A stretch of DNA of 64,000 bases, taken from NCBI GenBank assembly GCA_029959085.1, contig JARWIR010000002.1, positions 47,240,233 to 47,304,232 on the forward strand, given 5' to 3'. The translations under genes and the position numbers were made by a program. Positions within the stretch are counted from its first letter, which is position 1. Every line of letters begins with the position of its first letter. The notes below the pieces were generated by a model. It made no database searches and was not told the DNA's origin. It saw only the letters and a list, made by a program, of their open reading frames with translations. Shown piece by piece: positions 44,927-58,130 of this stretch. This stretch comes from Nemophila menziesii. Taxonomy: Eukaryota > Streptophyta > Magnoliopsida > Boraginales > Hydrophyllaceae.

Positions 44927-46040
44927 AATGATCAATGGTTTTGTTTTCAAAAGACTAAAAGTTGAAACGTTGGGACAAGAAGAATAATATGATGGCGTGG
45001 CTGAAGAAGTGGAGAAAGAAGGTGACGATAGAGTAGGATTTATAGATAACATTGAAGTGGTCATAGTGATTAAGTAAAATATTCAAACAATGTGTCTATC
45101 CAAGTAGTGGTGATGGTGATTTTGTAAAATGAAATTATTCATGGGTTTGATGATGACATGTTTTTGATATAGTTCTTTATACCTATCATTCGAAAGATTT
45201 ACCTTTTTCGGTTAGGATTATAAATATTTAACTTTTAACATATAACACATTCATCATGAAGAATCAAGAAGTCGCTTTAAATGCAGAAGAGCAATTAATG
45301 ATGCAATATGCTACTGGGAGTTTTATGATAAGGAGTAACATGAAATTTGAATGTTATTAGATATAACAGTGAAAATATTGGTGGAATATACAAAGAGAAA
45401 AATTTCAGAATTTTTCTAATAATTTTATTAAACATAATAATAATAAGGATTAATATCCAAGAAACCTTTCACACTAGTTTTAATTCCCCTTTAGGACAGT
45501 CCTTATTTATTCTCCCATAAAATGTATCATATATTTTGTTCTTTCCGTTTTTGCCTTTTTTACTATAGTAGTTATCAATCTTCTCTATATCTTCAAAACA
45601 ACTTCCATGTTTCTAAACCATTTGATATCGGTGTAACTGTAAACATCAATATAAAAGAAAAAAGTAAAATTATAATATATCTGCTTAAAAATTAATCATG
45701 ATATTTTATGAATATATATGTATCTAATAAAATTTATTTTTCATATACTGTATTGATACTTGGCCTAGCAGTATCATATTGAGGAACAATGCAACTTAGA
45801 ATATTTAAGTATAAATATTTGTCTATTATATCTCTTTAAAACTTATTTGAAGATATAGTTTGATACTTTTTTTTATTTGTAAGAGCATGCAAGAGACTAG
45901 AGTGATATTGCACTACTAGTCCTTGTTGAATTTTGACATAACCTGTTTTTTTATTATTATTTATTTTTTGTATTCTTAATATATTTTAGATCTTTTTTAG
46001 TGTTTGTCAATAACAAACAATAAATATATATCATAAAATA

Positions 46041-46078
<38 letters not shown>

Positions 46079-46300
46079 CTGTGTGTGTCTGTGTGTATGT
46101 GTGTGTGTATATACCATATGTTTGTGGATTACTAAATGAAAATCTAACATAAAAAAGCAGTTTGAGTTTTTGGAAAAGTCTTAAAACTCAGATTTTGAGT
46201 TCCGAGGACTTTTCCATAACTCATATTGTTCTTCTTTTTTACTTTATTTTTACATTCTTGATATATTTTAATTTTTTTAGTGTTTGTGAATAACAAGAAA

Positions 46301-46350
<50 letters not shown>

Positions 46351-46610
46351 AACAATATGTTTGTGGATTACTGAACAAATATGCAACAAAAAAAGAGCAA
46401 TTTGAGTAATGGAAAAATTTCAAGAACTCAGATTCTGAGTTCCATTAATTTTCCCATAACTCAAACGTTCTTCTTTTTTGCTTTATTTTTGCATTCTTGA
46501 TATATTTTAGTTCTTTTTTAGTGTTTGTAATTAACAAAAAATAAGTATATATCATAAAATATGATATGATATGATATATATACACCATATGTTTGTGTGT
46601 GCTACCTTTG
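44927..46610 (+). repeat. repeat X, right part only (copy 3)
   Basis: Equivalent to 7946-9665; the left 1.5 kb of X is absent because the duplication breakpoint lies inside it. The minisatellite units start at about 45970, 46253 and 46491, with TA/TG runs shorter than in copy 1. Confidence 0.85.
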
Positions 46611-47082
46611 ATTTGAAAAATAATTTGAGTTTTCAGATACTTAACTCAATTGTTTTGAGTTTTGAAAATTTTCTCAAAACTCAATTTTTTTAATTTTGTG
46701 ATTTTTTCTTTACCTCAAATTGTATTTCTTTTTTTATATTCTTTGTGTGATGCATATCATTTCAGTGTTTTGTATTTAAAATAATTAACTATTTATTTTT
46801 TATGATATTTTTCTATAATTTCGTGATGTATCTTGTTAAGTAATTTGTCTTCATTAAGTGGAAGCAAACTCAAGATATCTTAGGAAGGTACAAAAGACAA
46901 TGTCTTTTACGGCATAGTGGATAGTGCTGCATGAGTTTATTGAGCATTAATCCTAATAATAATGTAAAAGTAGAAAGACTTAATAAGAAAAATGGTCCAT
47001 TACTCATGTATTAAGGGGAGAACGGGAAATCAATTGATTATAGATTTCTAAGCAAACAATGTTGACAATTTTTCTCATTATA

Positions 47083-47673
47083 TTACATGATAAAAATAGA
47101 CTTAAACATGAGATTACACAAACTTAAACACAACAGGAACTTGGTAGGAAGTTGAAGAATATGTGATATCACTATCTGAATCTCTGGAATGTAGTCCCTA
47201 GAGAAGAGACTAAAACAAAAAAAATTAAGATGCAACAAACTACAGTGAAGTAAAATAAAAGATGGGAATTGGGACATACACAACGCAAACATCTCTAGAT
47301 TTACGCCTAGTATATTTCGGAAAGAATAAAAACAAAATTGATTTATGTTTGAGAGTAAATGTAGTTTTTTTTTATTTGTCTTTCTTGAAAAAGAAAAGAT
47401 AGAGCCCTTTAGGATGGAATATTCATCACTAGCAAATTCTGTCTAAAATACACAGAGCTTCCCTTTCTCTATCATCACCAAGAAAATGGGTGTAAAGATA
47501 AGCTGATAAATATCATCTAGTACCACAAAACTCGATTCAATAATATGTAAGGTTTCCCTTTTCCAAGATAACAACAGGAGTACGGTAAAGAGCATCAATT
47601 GGCCAGACACCACAACAGGTTTCTTAGGAATATTGCTATGCGGAAACTCACAAGTAATTTTTGTATAAGGCAT
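47083..47673 (-). other. unrecognised ORF pair, second copy
   Basis: Equivalent to 10139-10728, with one residue difference in the downstream frame. No domain is recognised. Confidence 0.35.
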
Positions 47674-48085
47674 CGATTCTGTTGCTCCGGGGCTATATGT
47701 GTACTACATAAATGTTTTCCAATTAATAATTAATACACAAACATACACCACCATAAAAAATAAGAAAATAAATTAAACTCGAGATTTAGATATGGATTAA
47801 CATTTTTATATAAGTTGAAAAAACATCTTGATTAGAATTAATAACTTCAATGTATGAAAAACTATTTTTGAAACAAATCCAATATAACGACATAAGTAAT
47901 CAAATTCTATTTTTATGATTGATTGTATGCATAGAATCTGGGGAATTAGTTTTGGTAAGTCAACTGTCATTAATTGGGTTACAAGGGCAATTCTGAGTTT
48001 TACGATGGGTTAGACCTTATGGGCAATGGACTAAAGGATGTAGACTGTACAAGTAAATCACCCTTAAAAATGATTAATTATATAT

Positions 48086-48411
48086 TTAGCGATGATATTT
48101 CCGTCGCTAAGTATCGTCGCTAACTTTATACACTAAAAAAAGTAAAAATAAATCAATAGTTTGGGAAAAAATTTATTAAATTTTTAGGGACGACTTGTGT
48201 ATATAACTGAGCGACGACTTGCTTTGTCGCTAAGCTTCTCTGAAATTCGGGGCGAGATTACTACTTTTCGTCGCTAACATGGTAACTTACCGACAAATCT
48301 CTAGGGACGACCACTTAGCGACGACATGTCGGCACTAAGTCTCATTAGCGACGAAAACGCCGAATTTAGCAACGATGTGTGTATCCCCTAAACATGCAGT
48401 GTGTTGTAGTG
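48086..48411 (+). mobile_element. CACTA right end, copy Y1'
   Basis: Ends TGTTGTAGTG at 48411 with GCGACGAC subterminal repeats, as in 11142-11466. Confidence 0.7.
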
Positions 48412-48858
48412 ATTTAGTAGCTTATCCTTATTTGTCTTCCTTGTGCATTTCTCTTTTCAGTATAGAGTGAACTATAAAAGTCGAGAAACTTATTAGGGCC
48501 TCCACAAGGAATACCATGAGTTAATGAAGGAGAGAACTGGTCTTAATTTAAAGGTTCTCGAAGATGCAAAAACTTGACTGGACAAGATTAGGAATCCTCC
48601 CATGACTCATGTTTAGAAAAATCTGAAAGAAAACAAAAATGCTTCATCAGATTAGAAATCCATAGATGATGATTAAGAAGGAAATAATCTACAGAAGGTG
48701 TTTGAGGGGAAAAAATCTTCAAGCATGAGGAAGAGAAATTAACGTAGAAATCAATTTTTCAGTTGGCCTTTAGTGGAACTTATAGAGTTTCTAAATGAGA
48801 TTTGTAAGGATACGAGTTAAAAATGATGGATGGGGAGGTCAATAAGATCATAAATGAC
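48412..48858 (+). pseudogene. SWIB-gene fragment, copy Y1'
   Basis: Same intron/exon fragment with the same stops as at 11467-11914. Confidence 0.8.
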
Positions 48859-49375
48859 TGAGATATATCTACATCATACATATTTTAGTAAATAAATTTC
48901 ATAATAATGGTGATTGCACTGGATTTTGTTAGATCAAAAAAGAATTTGGTCGACTCATTTACTAAAAGTCTAACCAAGAGAGTAGTCTGGAAATTGTCAA
49001 GGAGGGTGGGGCTTAATTCCAATCACATGTGACATATCAGAGACATATGATGCACTACATTCCAATCCATATGAGGTGCAACTGTGCAAATGAGTATAAT
49101 TCTCGACTCTTAACGACTTATAACCCTTTTGTGGTGCTACTGTTGAGACACCTTAATGAATTCATCGACCATTTATTTACGGTTGAGATTAACTTCTAAT
49201 GATGTTCATATCCTCTTGTGTTGTTCCTCTAGATTTGATTAACTCACCGATACACATGAGGTTTAATTCCAAATTCATTAATGACCTAAAGACCCTTGAA
49301 GGGCAGTTTATGATGGATAAACATTCTTAAAATCACCTATCTAAGTATGAAGGAACTACCATATGATTGTTATAT
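48859..49375 (+). mobile_element. copia pol C-terminus and 3' sequence, copy Y1'
   Basis: Same tail (VDSFTKSLTKRVVWKLSRR) ending with TGA at 49030-49032, followed by the non-coding stretch equivalent to 12088-12420. Confidence 0.7.
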
Positions 49376-50460
49376 TGTAACATTTAAAAATATTTATAAG
49401 ATAGCAAAAAAATAGTTGCACAAGACTTTATACAATCGTTTCAAAGAGTTGAGTTTATTACCCGTTGCTTAATGTTAAAGTGTTGATTTTTTATAAAATT
49501 ATTGTAATGGTTCAAAATCCATTACGATTGATATTTTTTTTAAATATTTTGTTTTTTAACTTACCATATATGATATTATTTTATGGGGAATGGTTAAAGG
49601 ATCTTTTCTATTATTAAAACACATTTGATTAACTAGAGAAATGATTTTATTACATTAATAAATCTATATATTGTTAGTTAAAAATAAAAATATTTTATAT
49701 TGACTTGGTTTGATATAAGACTATCAATTAATCATGACCACTAGACCAAATTTCATCTTGTGATATTTACTAGTGAATAAATTCTTATAACAAATACAAT
49801 TTTTTAAAACCATTGCAATACGATTAAGTAATTGTATAACATGTTACAAATAAAAATAAAGATAAAACTATTGCAATAAATTTTAAAAAATGGTTTAAAA
49901 CGTGTTGACATAACATATAAGTAAGAAATTTATCGTCATTATTATCTTTCTATTTTTCATTTTGTTTTGGAAATATACATTATTTATTTTTCGATATCTC
50001 TCCTTTAGGAGATGGATAATTCTAATTTAATTATTGATATATGCCACATTTTATGACCAAAAAAACTATTGATTTACTATTTATCAAATTCATCATATTT
50101 AATTCAGATTTGATAAAGAATATCATTTATAAAAATATTGTCAAATACGTATTTCAGTGTAAATTTAATTCAATAGCTTTTTCTTAGACTTGATAGTTGT
50201 AAATGATTAAGTACCTAGCATATATTAAAAAGATAAACATGAATAAACTTTATTATATAATATTTTAGATATATATTATACAATGTACATAATTAATAAT
50301 CATAAATGATTGTGTGCCTATTTTATAATTGTAAAGATATTTATCTATACCATTGATTTTTAGATTAATGGAAATTATATTATCTCTATCTTCACGTAAT
50401 CTTATGTTAAAAAATAGATAATTAACACCATATTTTGTAAAATCAAAATTTTAGAAAAAT

Positions 50461-50526
50461 ACCTATAAATACCACTTATGTGTGAGTCTTTAGGACACTT
50501 ATCTCATCTAAAATATCTTTATTTCA
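50461..50526 (+). promoter_or_regulatory. core promoter of the intact MADS gene
   Basis: TATA box CCTATAAATACC at 50462-50473, about 55-65 bp before the ATG, the usual spacing for a short 5' UTR. The other three copies have CTATAAATACC at the same place. The ATG context is TTTCAATGGAAG. Confidence 0.6.
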
Positions 50527-51138
50527 ATGGAAGTTGTTCCAAAGATTAAGAAGGCTAGAGGTCGTCGAAAAATTCCGATACAATTGATTGAGGATGAAAG
50601 TCACCGTGACGTGACATTTTCAAAACGAAAGGCTGGGGTGTTCAAAAAGGCCAGTGAAATTGCCACTTTATGTGGTGCTGAAATTGGCGTATTTGTTTTC
50701 TCACGAGGAAAGAAGGTGTATTCATTTGGAAATCCTGGTATTACTTCAGTTGTTGATAGGTTCAACTCTCGAAACCTTTCATTACTAGAAGTACAAACAA
50801 CCCAAAGAATTCATGCGAGTCGCAGTTACAATGTTCGCTCTAACAATGATCAACTCCGATTACTAAGCGACCAGATCGACCACGAAATAGAACGTCGTAA
50901 GAAATTGGATAGTATATCACAATTCAACAATGATAATTATTGGTGGAGTGCACCAATAAGTAGTCTAAACAAGGAGGGTCTTAAGATAGTGCAGCCAAAA
51001 TTGGTGGAGCTACATTTACAAGTCCAAGCAGCAGCACACCAGTTGCATCATCAATTTGCAAGTTCTAGTACTACCCATTCTCAAAATGGGTTTCAAGTCA
51101 ATCCAAATTTTCCGAATGCACCTACTTATTATCGTTAA
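50527..51138 (+). CDS. type I (M-alpha, AGL62-like) MADS-box transcription factor, intact
   Basis: Single exon of 203 residues, ATG at 50527 and TAA at 51138. The MADS domain spans about residues 10-68 ([57 protein letters not shown]) followed by PGITSVVDRF. No MIKC-type K domain is present. A charged helix (LLSDQIDHEIERRKKLDSI) leads into NYWWSAPISSLNKEGLK, matching the 'WW..PI..L...EL' motif of M-alpha proteins, then a Gln/His/Ala-rich tail. Start choice is supported by conservation of the first codons in all four copies and by the TATA spacing. M-alpha factors of the AGL62 group act as heterodimers in central cell and endosperm in Arabidopsis; that is family knowledge. A Gly at residue 76 (GNPGITS) replaces Asp found in the other copies. 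This is the only copy with no lesion, although its flanks are transposon-derived. Confidence 0.95.
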   Translation: MEVVPKIKKARGRRKIPIQLIEDESHRDVTFSKRKAGVFKKASEIATLCGAEIGVFVFSRGKKVYSFGNPGITSVVDRFNSRNLSLLEVQTTQRIHASRSYNVRSNNDQLRLLSDQIDHEIERRKKLDSISQFNNDNYWWSAPISSLNKEGLKIVQPKLVELHLQVQAAAHQLHHQFASSSTTHSQNGFQVNPNFPNAPTYYR

Positions 51139-51951
51139 TATCAATGTAATAGAAACATGTGTTATGTCGTGATTCCTTTTTATTTAACCTGCCTAATGTC
51201 TTTCATATTTATTTTCGACACAATTTATTGTAGTTTGTATTGTGTGAATTACATTAATAATACCCTCTTTAATTCAATTCTCAAGCATTACTAACTTTTT
51301 TTTTCAATATCATAAAAATTTATTCAATTATAATGAATGAAATGAATTAATTTTTCCATATGATGATTAGTCAAATACTATAATCTGATATATACTTTAA
51401 AATTTTATGAAACATATCTACAAATATTTCAACATAATCATATCCATACTTGTCGAAATAATAAAATAATATCCAACTAAGGATTTAATAAATAGTACTA
51501 TGTAAAAACTTAACTGGCTGTGTTTATGTTTATTAGTGGTGGTAATATTGTTCTTAATAGTTATTTATTATAGAAAAAAGTTTATGGAAACGACCAAATA
51601 AAACATTAAAGATTGAAAATTTAAAAAATTATATATTGAATAGTTAAAGAAACAATGGTTTTTTATTGAAAACACGACTATTATTTGTCTGATTTTATAT
51701 ATAAAAAAAACTACATAAGGATGAGGATATAGAATTACTTATTCAAAAGTGTTTATAGGATAAGGATATAAAACTACTTATAAAAAGTGTTTCTAATTCA
51801 TATAAGATTACTAGAGTTTTTGTAAATGAAAATATTAACTAAGAAGTTCTTTTTGAATACTGATATGTCTACAACATAACTTATCGATTTATAAAATTAT
51901 AATAAACCTCATCCTATCTTTATAACAGAGTCTTAAAATTAGAAAATTAGT

Positions 51952-52002
<51 letters not shown>

Positions 52003-52280
52003 ACTCCACATGAATCAAAATTTATAATCAATTAATCAACTTTTTATTGTATTATGATTATTATTGAGAGGATAATACATTACGTTTTCTCGCAACTATA
52101 TTGTTGATAGGGAAATTTGGAAGGCAAGATGCTCGTTTTTTATATGTTTTCCTATTGGATCTTTTTTCCATTGAACTATTTTTCAGGTATTTGATCAACA
52201 AAAAAAGTATTATTGAATGTAATAAAAATACCTCAAATTAATGAATGAAGGTACTATTAAGGAAGTCTTGATGAAATCAC
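51139..52280. other. MADS 3' flank, copy Y1'
   Basis: AT-rich DNA equivalent to 14197-15314, with a TA run at about 51956-51998. No gene is visible. Confidence 0.6.
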
Positions 52281-52710
52281 TAACACAAGTTGAGGTTGAG
52301 CTTCATAGCTCTTGATGATTTCAAAAGTTCAAGAGGGGCAATCTATTGTGGGTAGAAACTTTTAAAAATCACATATGTGAGTGTGAAGGTGGTGTCTTCT
52401 TCTATAAGAAATATGGGTTAATTTCTTTAGATCACTCACTAGAAGGAATGTATACATATGAACTTTCTAAACACGTGGAAGACAATATCATCAAATATTT
52501 TCTTGAATCCCAGGTTGAGTATATGTTGTAGGGGTCTCAATTGGACAAATTCTGCGGTAACTAGATTCGACTGTTGTCTCACTTCATTAGGTAACTGTCT
52601 CAGTCTTTTTTTTATTGAACATTGATGCTTAAGTACCACTTAACCCATCGTCTACCCATGAGTTCTTCTTAAATTTTCTTCTTTTCCTATGATAGCCATT
52701 TGTGTGGTAT
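52281..52710 (+). mobile_element. copia 3' untranslated region, copy Y1'
   Basis: Equivalent to 15315-15743; the 61-codon frame at 52346 closes early at a TAG relative to the Y2-type copies. Confidence 0.5.
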
Positions 52711-54950
52711 TGTTGGATTAATAGGGGGTTGAGGAAATAAGGCCCCATGGGACTTAATAAAATAAGGCCCAAACTAAACTACTCCCCAACTAACCTAACT
52801 AAAATAGAACAAAAGACCAATAACCCCTGCTTCTCTTATACCCACAGTGAAATGACCCAACCCAAAATAAAATGCCTATTAGGGTTTGCAATCCCATTCT
52901 CTCCCCCCTCTCTCTCTCTTATCCGCCCTCTCTCTCCTATTATCCAAGTGGCGCCCATTCTGCCCCACCGTCCCACCACCACACCTCTCTTCCCCCTCCA
53001 CCTTCCTCCTTCCTCTTCCCCTACCTTCTTCACCCCATCGTCCCACCATTGAAGACCACCACACCAGCCAGCCCCACCGTCCCACCATCGAAGACCACCA
53101 CCACCATCGAACCTTCCCACCATTGACGCGTCTTCACAGCTTCCCACCATTGAAGACCACCACACCAGCCAGCGAAGAAAGCCGCCCCAACACCAGACCT
53201 GCTCTTGAACGCCGTCGCTGCCGCTCCACCATCTCGTGGTTCCTAGCTTCAACAACAACACCGTTCGTGGCTTCAGCACCAGCGCCTGGATATCGCCGCC
53301 CATCATCTCACCATTATCACCTCCACCTTCGCTCGCCGCCCACCTTCACCATCATCACCGCCGTGCTGCAGAGCTTCGTAGGAACCCAAGACCTCCACTG
53401 CTTATCCTCCACCTTCATCACGACAGCGACGCCAAACCATGACCACCACTGATCTTTTGCAGATCCGGCCATCACCCCCACCCCTTACCCATTTGTTTAC
53501 TTTTTTTTGTTTAGTCTATAGCTCCGGTCATCACCCCCTATTGTGTCCAGACGTATTACTTATAGATTAGAGCAAATTCCATTTTTGGGCCATTACCTAT
53601 GGCCTAAAAACATTTTTAGGCCAAACGTTTCAAAAGTCACATTTTTAGGCCAAACGTATTCAAAACGTCCATTTTTAGGCCATTTCACTAATTTCATAAG
53701 ATATTTTATTGATTCTAAGGACAATTTAGGCATTTTAAATAAACTATATGTCTATTTGGCCGCATCACAAACTAGAAACTCGGTCTAAAGTGTCCAAATT
53801 GTCCTTAAAATCAATGAAATATCTCATGAAATTAGTGAAATGGCCTAAAAATGGGCGTTTTGAATACGTTTGGCCTAAAAATGTGACATTTGAAACGTTT
53901 GGCCTAAAAATGTTTTTAGGCCATAAAAATGGGATTTCCTCTATAGATTAATATTATTACTTATTTTGATTTCTCCAGCCCATTTCATTGTTTTTCAAAA
54001 CTGACTTTTTTTTAGGGTCCAACCTATTTGTTGTGAGTTAGTATTTTTTTATTTGCAATAAAAAGCTGATCCAGCCCTTCACCATTTGGGTGAAGTCCTT
54101 AGTGTAAATTTCTTTTTTTTGTTCGTGTGTTTTTTTTCCAGTTTCTATGTGTGTTGTATTTGTTCTTGGGTACTAGGGTATAGACCCTAGGGGTACAGAA
54201 TAACTTATATCCTGAAAGCTTGACATAGGACCAAAATGGCATGGATAAAACCCTGGCTTGGGTACAGCCCATTGGATACAATTGGACACATTATAAATGG
54301 ACATGAAATGGAAAAATTCGTAACATAAAATATTTTTGTGCAATAATATAAAAAATCATTTAAAAAACTTAAAACCCAACATAGGTCTGTACCTATGGGT
54401 ACGGGATCCATCAGACTAATAAAAAAGAACAAAAAGAATTAAATACGAATTAATGAAAAAAATGAAAAGGGTAAAGTTGGAAAAAATGCAACTCAAAAGT
54501 GTAACTAGGCCTTATATAGTAGGTTTTTCTAACTAGGCTTTTAAAAGTAACTTAAATTGAATATTGGCTTCAATTTGTATTTTCCTCGATTAGTAAAGCC
54601 TTTTAATGATTCCTTTAGCGAGCATGGCTTTCTTGACCAAGGAAAATAGTTTTTGACCTTTTGACTTTTCCTACTTCCCGTTTCGATGGATGGAGTAAAT
54701 TATTTTTAGTTTTTATAATAAATTCTTTTACTATATTCCAAATGTGTTACGCCTATGGAGATGAGTAACGTATAGATTTATTTTGTATTTTTGAGAATTT
54801 AAATGTAAGTGAGAGAAAGCCTAGAAATAATCTCTCCTAGACTGTAAGTTCTACAGCCTTTTTCCATAGTTTAGTTTACCAATATAAAGGTTTTTTTCAT
54901 ATTTATTTCATATGTTTACTCGCTCTATACAACTCAATCCTCGTGGTTCA
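52711..54950 (+). repeat. LTR-like block, copy Y1' (interrupted by a MITE)
   Basis: TG...CA block equivalent to 15744-17597, enlarged by the insertion at 53570-53941. The GC-rich core (about 52885-53455) again opens long frames on both strands. Confidence 0.45.
53570..53941. mobile_element. Mutator-type long-TIR MITE, 372 bp, private to the right copy
   Basis: TATAGATTA at 53561-53569 is repeated at 53942-53950, a 9-bp target duplication typical of Mutator-like elements. Terminal inverted repeats (GAGCAAATTCCATTTTT versus GAGGAAATCCCATTTTT read inward) extend into arms of about 165 bp that are nearly self-complementary, with a central loop of about 40 bp. Each arm holds repeats of TTTTTAGGCCAAACGT. 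The same site at about 16603 (and in both Y2-type copies) is empty. Confidence 0.92.
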
Positions 54951-54955
54951 TATTT

Positions 54956-55266
54956 CCGTCGCTACGTATCGTCACTAACTTTATACACTAAAAAAAGTAA
55001 AAATAAATCAATAGTTTGGGAAAAAATTTATTAAATTATTAGTGACGACTTGTGTATATAACTGAGCGACGACTTGCTTTGTCGCTAAGCTTCTCTGAAA
55101 TTCGGGGCGAGATTACTACTTTTCGTCGCTAACATGGTAACTTACCGACAAATCTCTAGGGACGACCACTTAGCGACGACATGTCGGCACTAAGTCTCAT
55201 TAGCGACGAAAACGCCGAATTTAGCAACGACATGTTTATCCCCTAAACATGCAGTGTGTTGTAGTG
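54956..55266 (+). mobile_element. CACTA right end, copy Y2'
   Basis: Subterminal GCGACGAC repeats and intact TGTTGTAGTG terminus at 55266, showing that the 2-bp loss at 17910 is private to Y2. Confidence 0.7.
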
Positions 55267-55712
55267 ATTTAGTAGCTTATCCTTATTTGTCTTCCTTGTG
55301 CATTTCTCTTTTCAGTATAGAGTAAACTATAAAAGTCGAGAAACTTATGAGGGCCTCCACAAGGAATACCATGAGTTAACGAAGGAGAGAAATGGTCTTA
55401 ATTTAAAGGTTCTCCAAGATGCAAAAACTTGACTGGACAAGATTAGGAATCCTCCCACTGACACATGTTTAGAAGATCTGAAAGAAAACAAAAATGCTTC
55501 ATCAGATTAGAAATCCATGGATGATAATTAAGAAGGAAATAATCTACAGAAGGTGTTTGAGGGGAAAAATCTTCAAGCATGAGGAAGAGAAATTAAAGTA
55601 GAAATAAATTTTTCAGTTGGCCTTTAGTGGAACTTATAGAGTTTCTAAATGAGATTTGTAAGGATACGAGTTAAAAAATGATGGATGGGAGGTCAATAAG
55701 ATCATAAATGAC
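55267..55712 (+). pseudogene. SWIB-gene fragment, copy Y2'
   Basis: Same fragment as 17913-18359, with stops. Confidence 0.8.
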
Positions 55713-56220
55713 TGGGATATATCTACATCATAAATATTTTAGTAAATAAATTTCAAAATAATGGTGATTGCACTGGATTTTGTTGGATAAAAAAGAATTT
55801 GGTCGACTCATTTACTAAAAGTCTAACCAAGAGAGTAGTCTGGAAATTGTCAAGGAGGGTGGGGATTGATTCCAATCACATGTGACATATCAGAGACATA
55901 TGATGCACTACATTCCAATCCATATGAGGTGCAACTATGCAAATGAGTATAATTCTCGACTCTTAACGACTTATAACCCTTTTGTGGTGCTACTGTTGAG
56001 ACACCTTAATGAATTCATCGACCATTTATTTACGGTTGAGATTAACTTCTAATGATGTTCACATCCTCTTGTGTTGTTCCTCTAGATTTGATGAACTCAC
56101 CGATACACATCAGGTTTAATTCCAAATTCATTAATGACCTAAAGACCCTTGAGGGGCAGTTTATGATGGATAAACATTCTTAAAATCACCTATCTAAGTA
56201 TGAAGGAACTACCATATGTT
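55713..56220 (+). mobile_element. copia pol C-terminus and 3' sequence, copy Y2'
   Basis: Retains the stretch deleted at 18480 in Y2. A 1-bp loss near 55789 shifts the pol tail frame. Confidence 0.65.
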
Positions 56221-57379
56221 GGTTATATTGTAACATTTAAAAATATTTATAAGATAGCAAAAAATAGTTGCACAAGACTTTATACAATCGTTTCAAAGAG
56301 TTGAGTTTATTACACGTTGCTTAATGTTAAAGTATTGATTCTTTATAAAATTATTGTAATGGTTCAAAATCCATTACGCTTGATATTTTTTTTAAATATT
56401 TTGTTTTTTAACTTACCATATATGATATTATTTTATGGGGAATGGTTAAAGGATCTTTTCTATTATTAAAACACATTTGATTAACTAGAGAAATGATTTT
56501 ATTACATTAATAAATCTATATATTGTTAGTTAAAAATAAAAATATTTTATATTGACTTGGTTTGATATAAGACTATCAATTAATCATGACCACTAGACCA
56601 AATTTCATCTTGTGATATTTAATAGTGAATAAATTCTTATAACAAATACAATTTTTTAAAACCATTGCAATACGATTAAGTAATAGTATAACATGTTACA
56701 AATAAAAATAAAGATAAAGCTATTGCAATAAATTTTAAAAAATGGTTTAAAACGTGTTGACATAACATATCAAGTAAGAAATTTATCGTCATTATTATCT
56801 TTCTATTTTTCATTTTGTTTTGGAGATATACATTATTTATTTTTCGATATCTCTCCTTTAGGAGATGGATAATTCCAATTTAATTATTAATATATGCCAC
56901 ATTTTTTGACCAAAAAAACTATTGATTTACTATTTATCAAATTCATCATATTTAATTCAGATTTGATAAAGAATATCATTTATAAAAATATTGTCATATA
57001 CGTATTTCAGTGTAAATTTAATTCAATAGCTTTTTCTTAGACTTGATAGTTGTAAATGATTAAGTACCTAGCATATATTAAAAAGATAAACATGAATAAA
57101 CTTTATTATATAATATTTTAGATATATATTATACAATGTATATAATTAATAATCATAAATGATTTTATGCCTATTTTATAATTGTAAAGATATTTATCTA
57201 TATCATTGATTTTTAGATTAATGGAAATTATATTATCTCTATCTTCACGTAATCTTATGTTAAAAAATAAATAATTAACACCATAATTTGTAAAATCAAA
57301 ATTTTAGAAAAATATCTATAAATACCTCTTATGTGTGAGTCATTAGGACACTTATCTCTTCTAAAATATCTTTATTTCA

Positions 57380-58130
57380 ATGGAAGTTGTTCCAAAGATT
57401 AAGAAGGCTAGAGGTCGTCGAAAAATTCCGATACAATTGATTGAGGATGAAAGTCACCGTGACGTGACATTTTCAAAACGAAAGGCTGGGGTGTTCAAAA
57501 AGGCCAGTGAAATTGCCACTTTATGTGGTGCTGAAATTGGCGTATTTGTTTTCTCACGGGGAAAGAAGGTGTATTCATTTGGGGATCCTGATATTACTTC
57601 AGTTGTTGATAGGTTCAACTCTCGAAACCTTTCATTACTAGAAGTACAAACAACCCAAAGAATTCATGCGAGTCGCAGTTACAATGTTCGCTAGATCAAC
57701 TCCGATTACTAAGCGACCAGACCGACCATGAAATAGAACGTCGTAAGAAATTGGATAGTATATCACAACTCAACAATGATAATTATTGGTGGAGTGCACC
57801 AATAAGTAGTCTAAACAAGGAGGGTCTTAAGATAGTGCAACCAAAATTGGTGGTAACATAACATTCATACAGTTTCATAACTTGATATAATGTAACACAG
57901 CAAATAAATGATCCAAAATCAAATATTAAAACCAACACAAGTTTACATAGTCCATTAAAACTTGAAAACTCCTACAATCTCACCATCTTCAATATGGAGA
58001 GCTACATTTACAAGTCCATGCAGCAGCACACCAGTTGCATCATCAATTTGCAAGTTCTAGTACTACCCATTCTCAAAATGGGTTTCCAGTCAATCCAAAT
58101 TTTTTGAATGCACCTACTTATTATCGTTAA
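57380..58130 (+). pseudogene. type I (M-alpha) MADS-box gene, frameshifted copy with 146-bp insertion
   Basis: The frame from ATG at 57380 is intact through the MADS domain but ends after 104 codons: 7 bp are missing after GTTCGCT at about 57692 (Y2 has TCTAACAATGATC, this copy has TAGATC), which creates an immediate TAG. Downstream, the same 146-bp insertion as in Y2 (57853-57998) interrupts the rest of the gene. A 104-residue product would still hold a complete MADS domain without the C-terminal region. Confidence 0.9.
57853..57998 (-). other. 146-bp insertion, copy in Y2'
   Basis: Same position, length and ends as 20484-20629, with a few substitutions, so the insertion predates the 37-kb duplication. 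Confidence 0.8.

Larger units (their letters stand above)
48095..54949 (+). repeat. Y unit, copy Y1'
   Basis: Equivalent to 11150-17596 with a 372-bp MITE plus its 9-bp target duplication added. Carries the only uninterrupted MADS gene. Confidence 0.9.
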
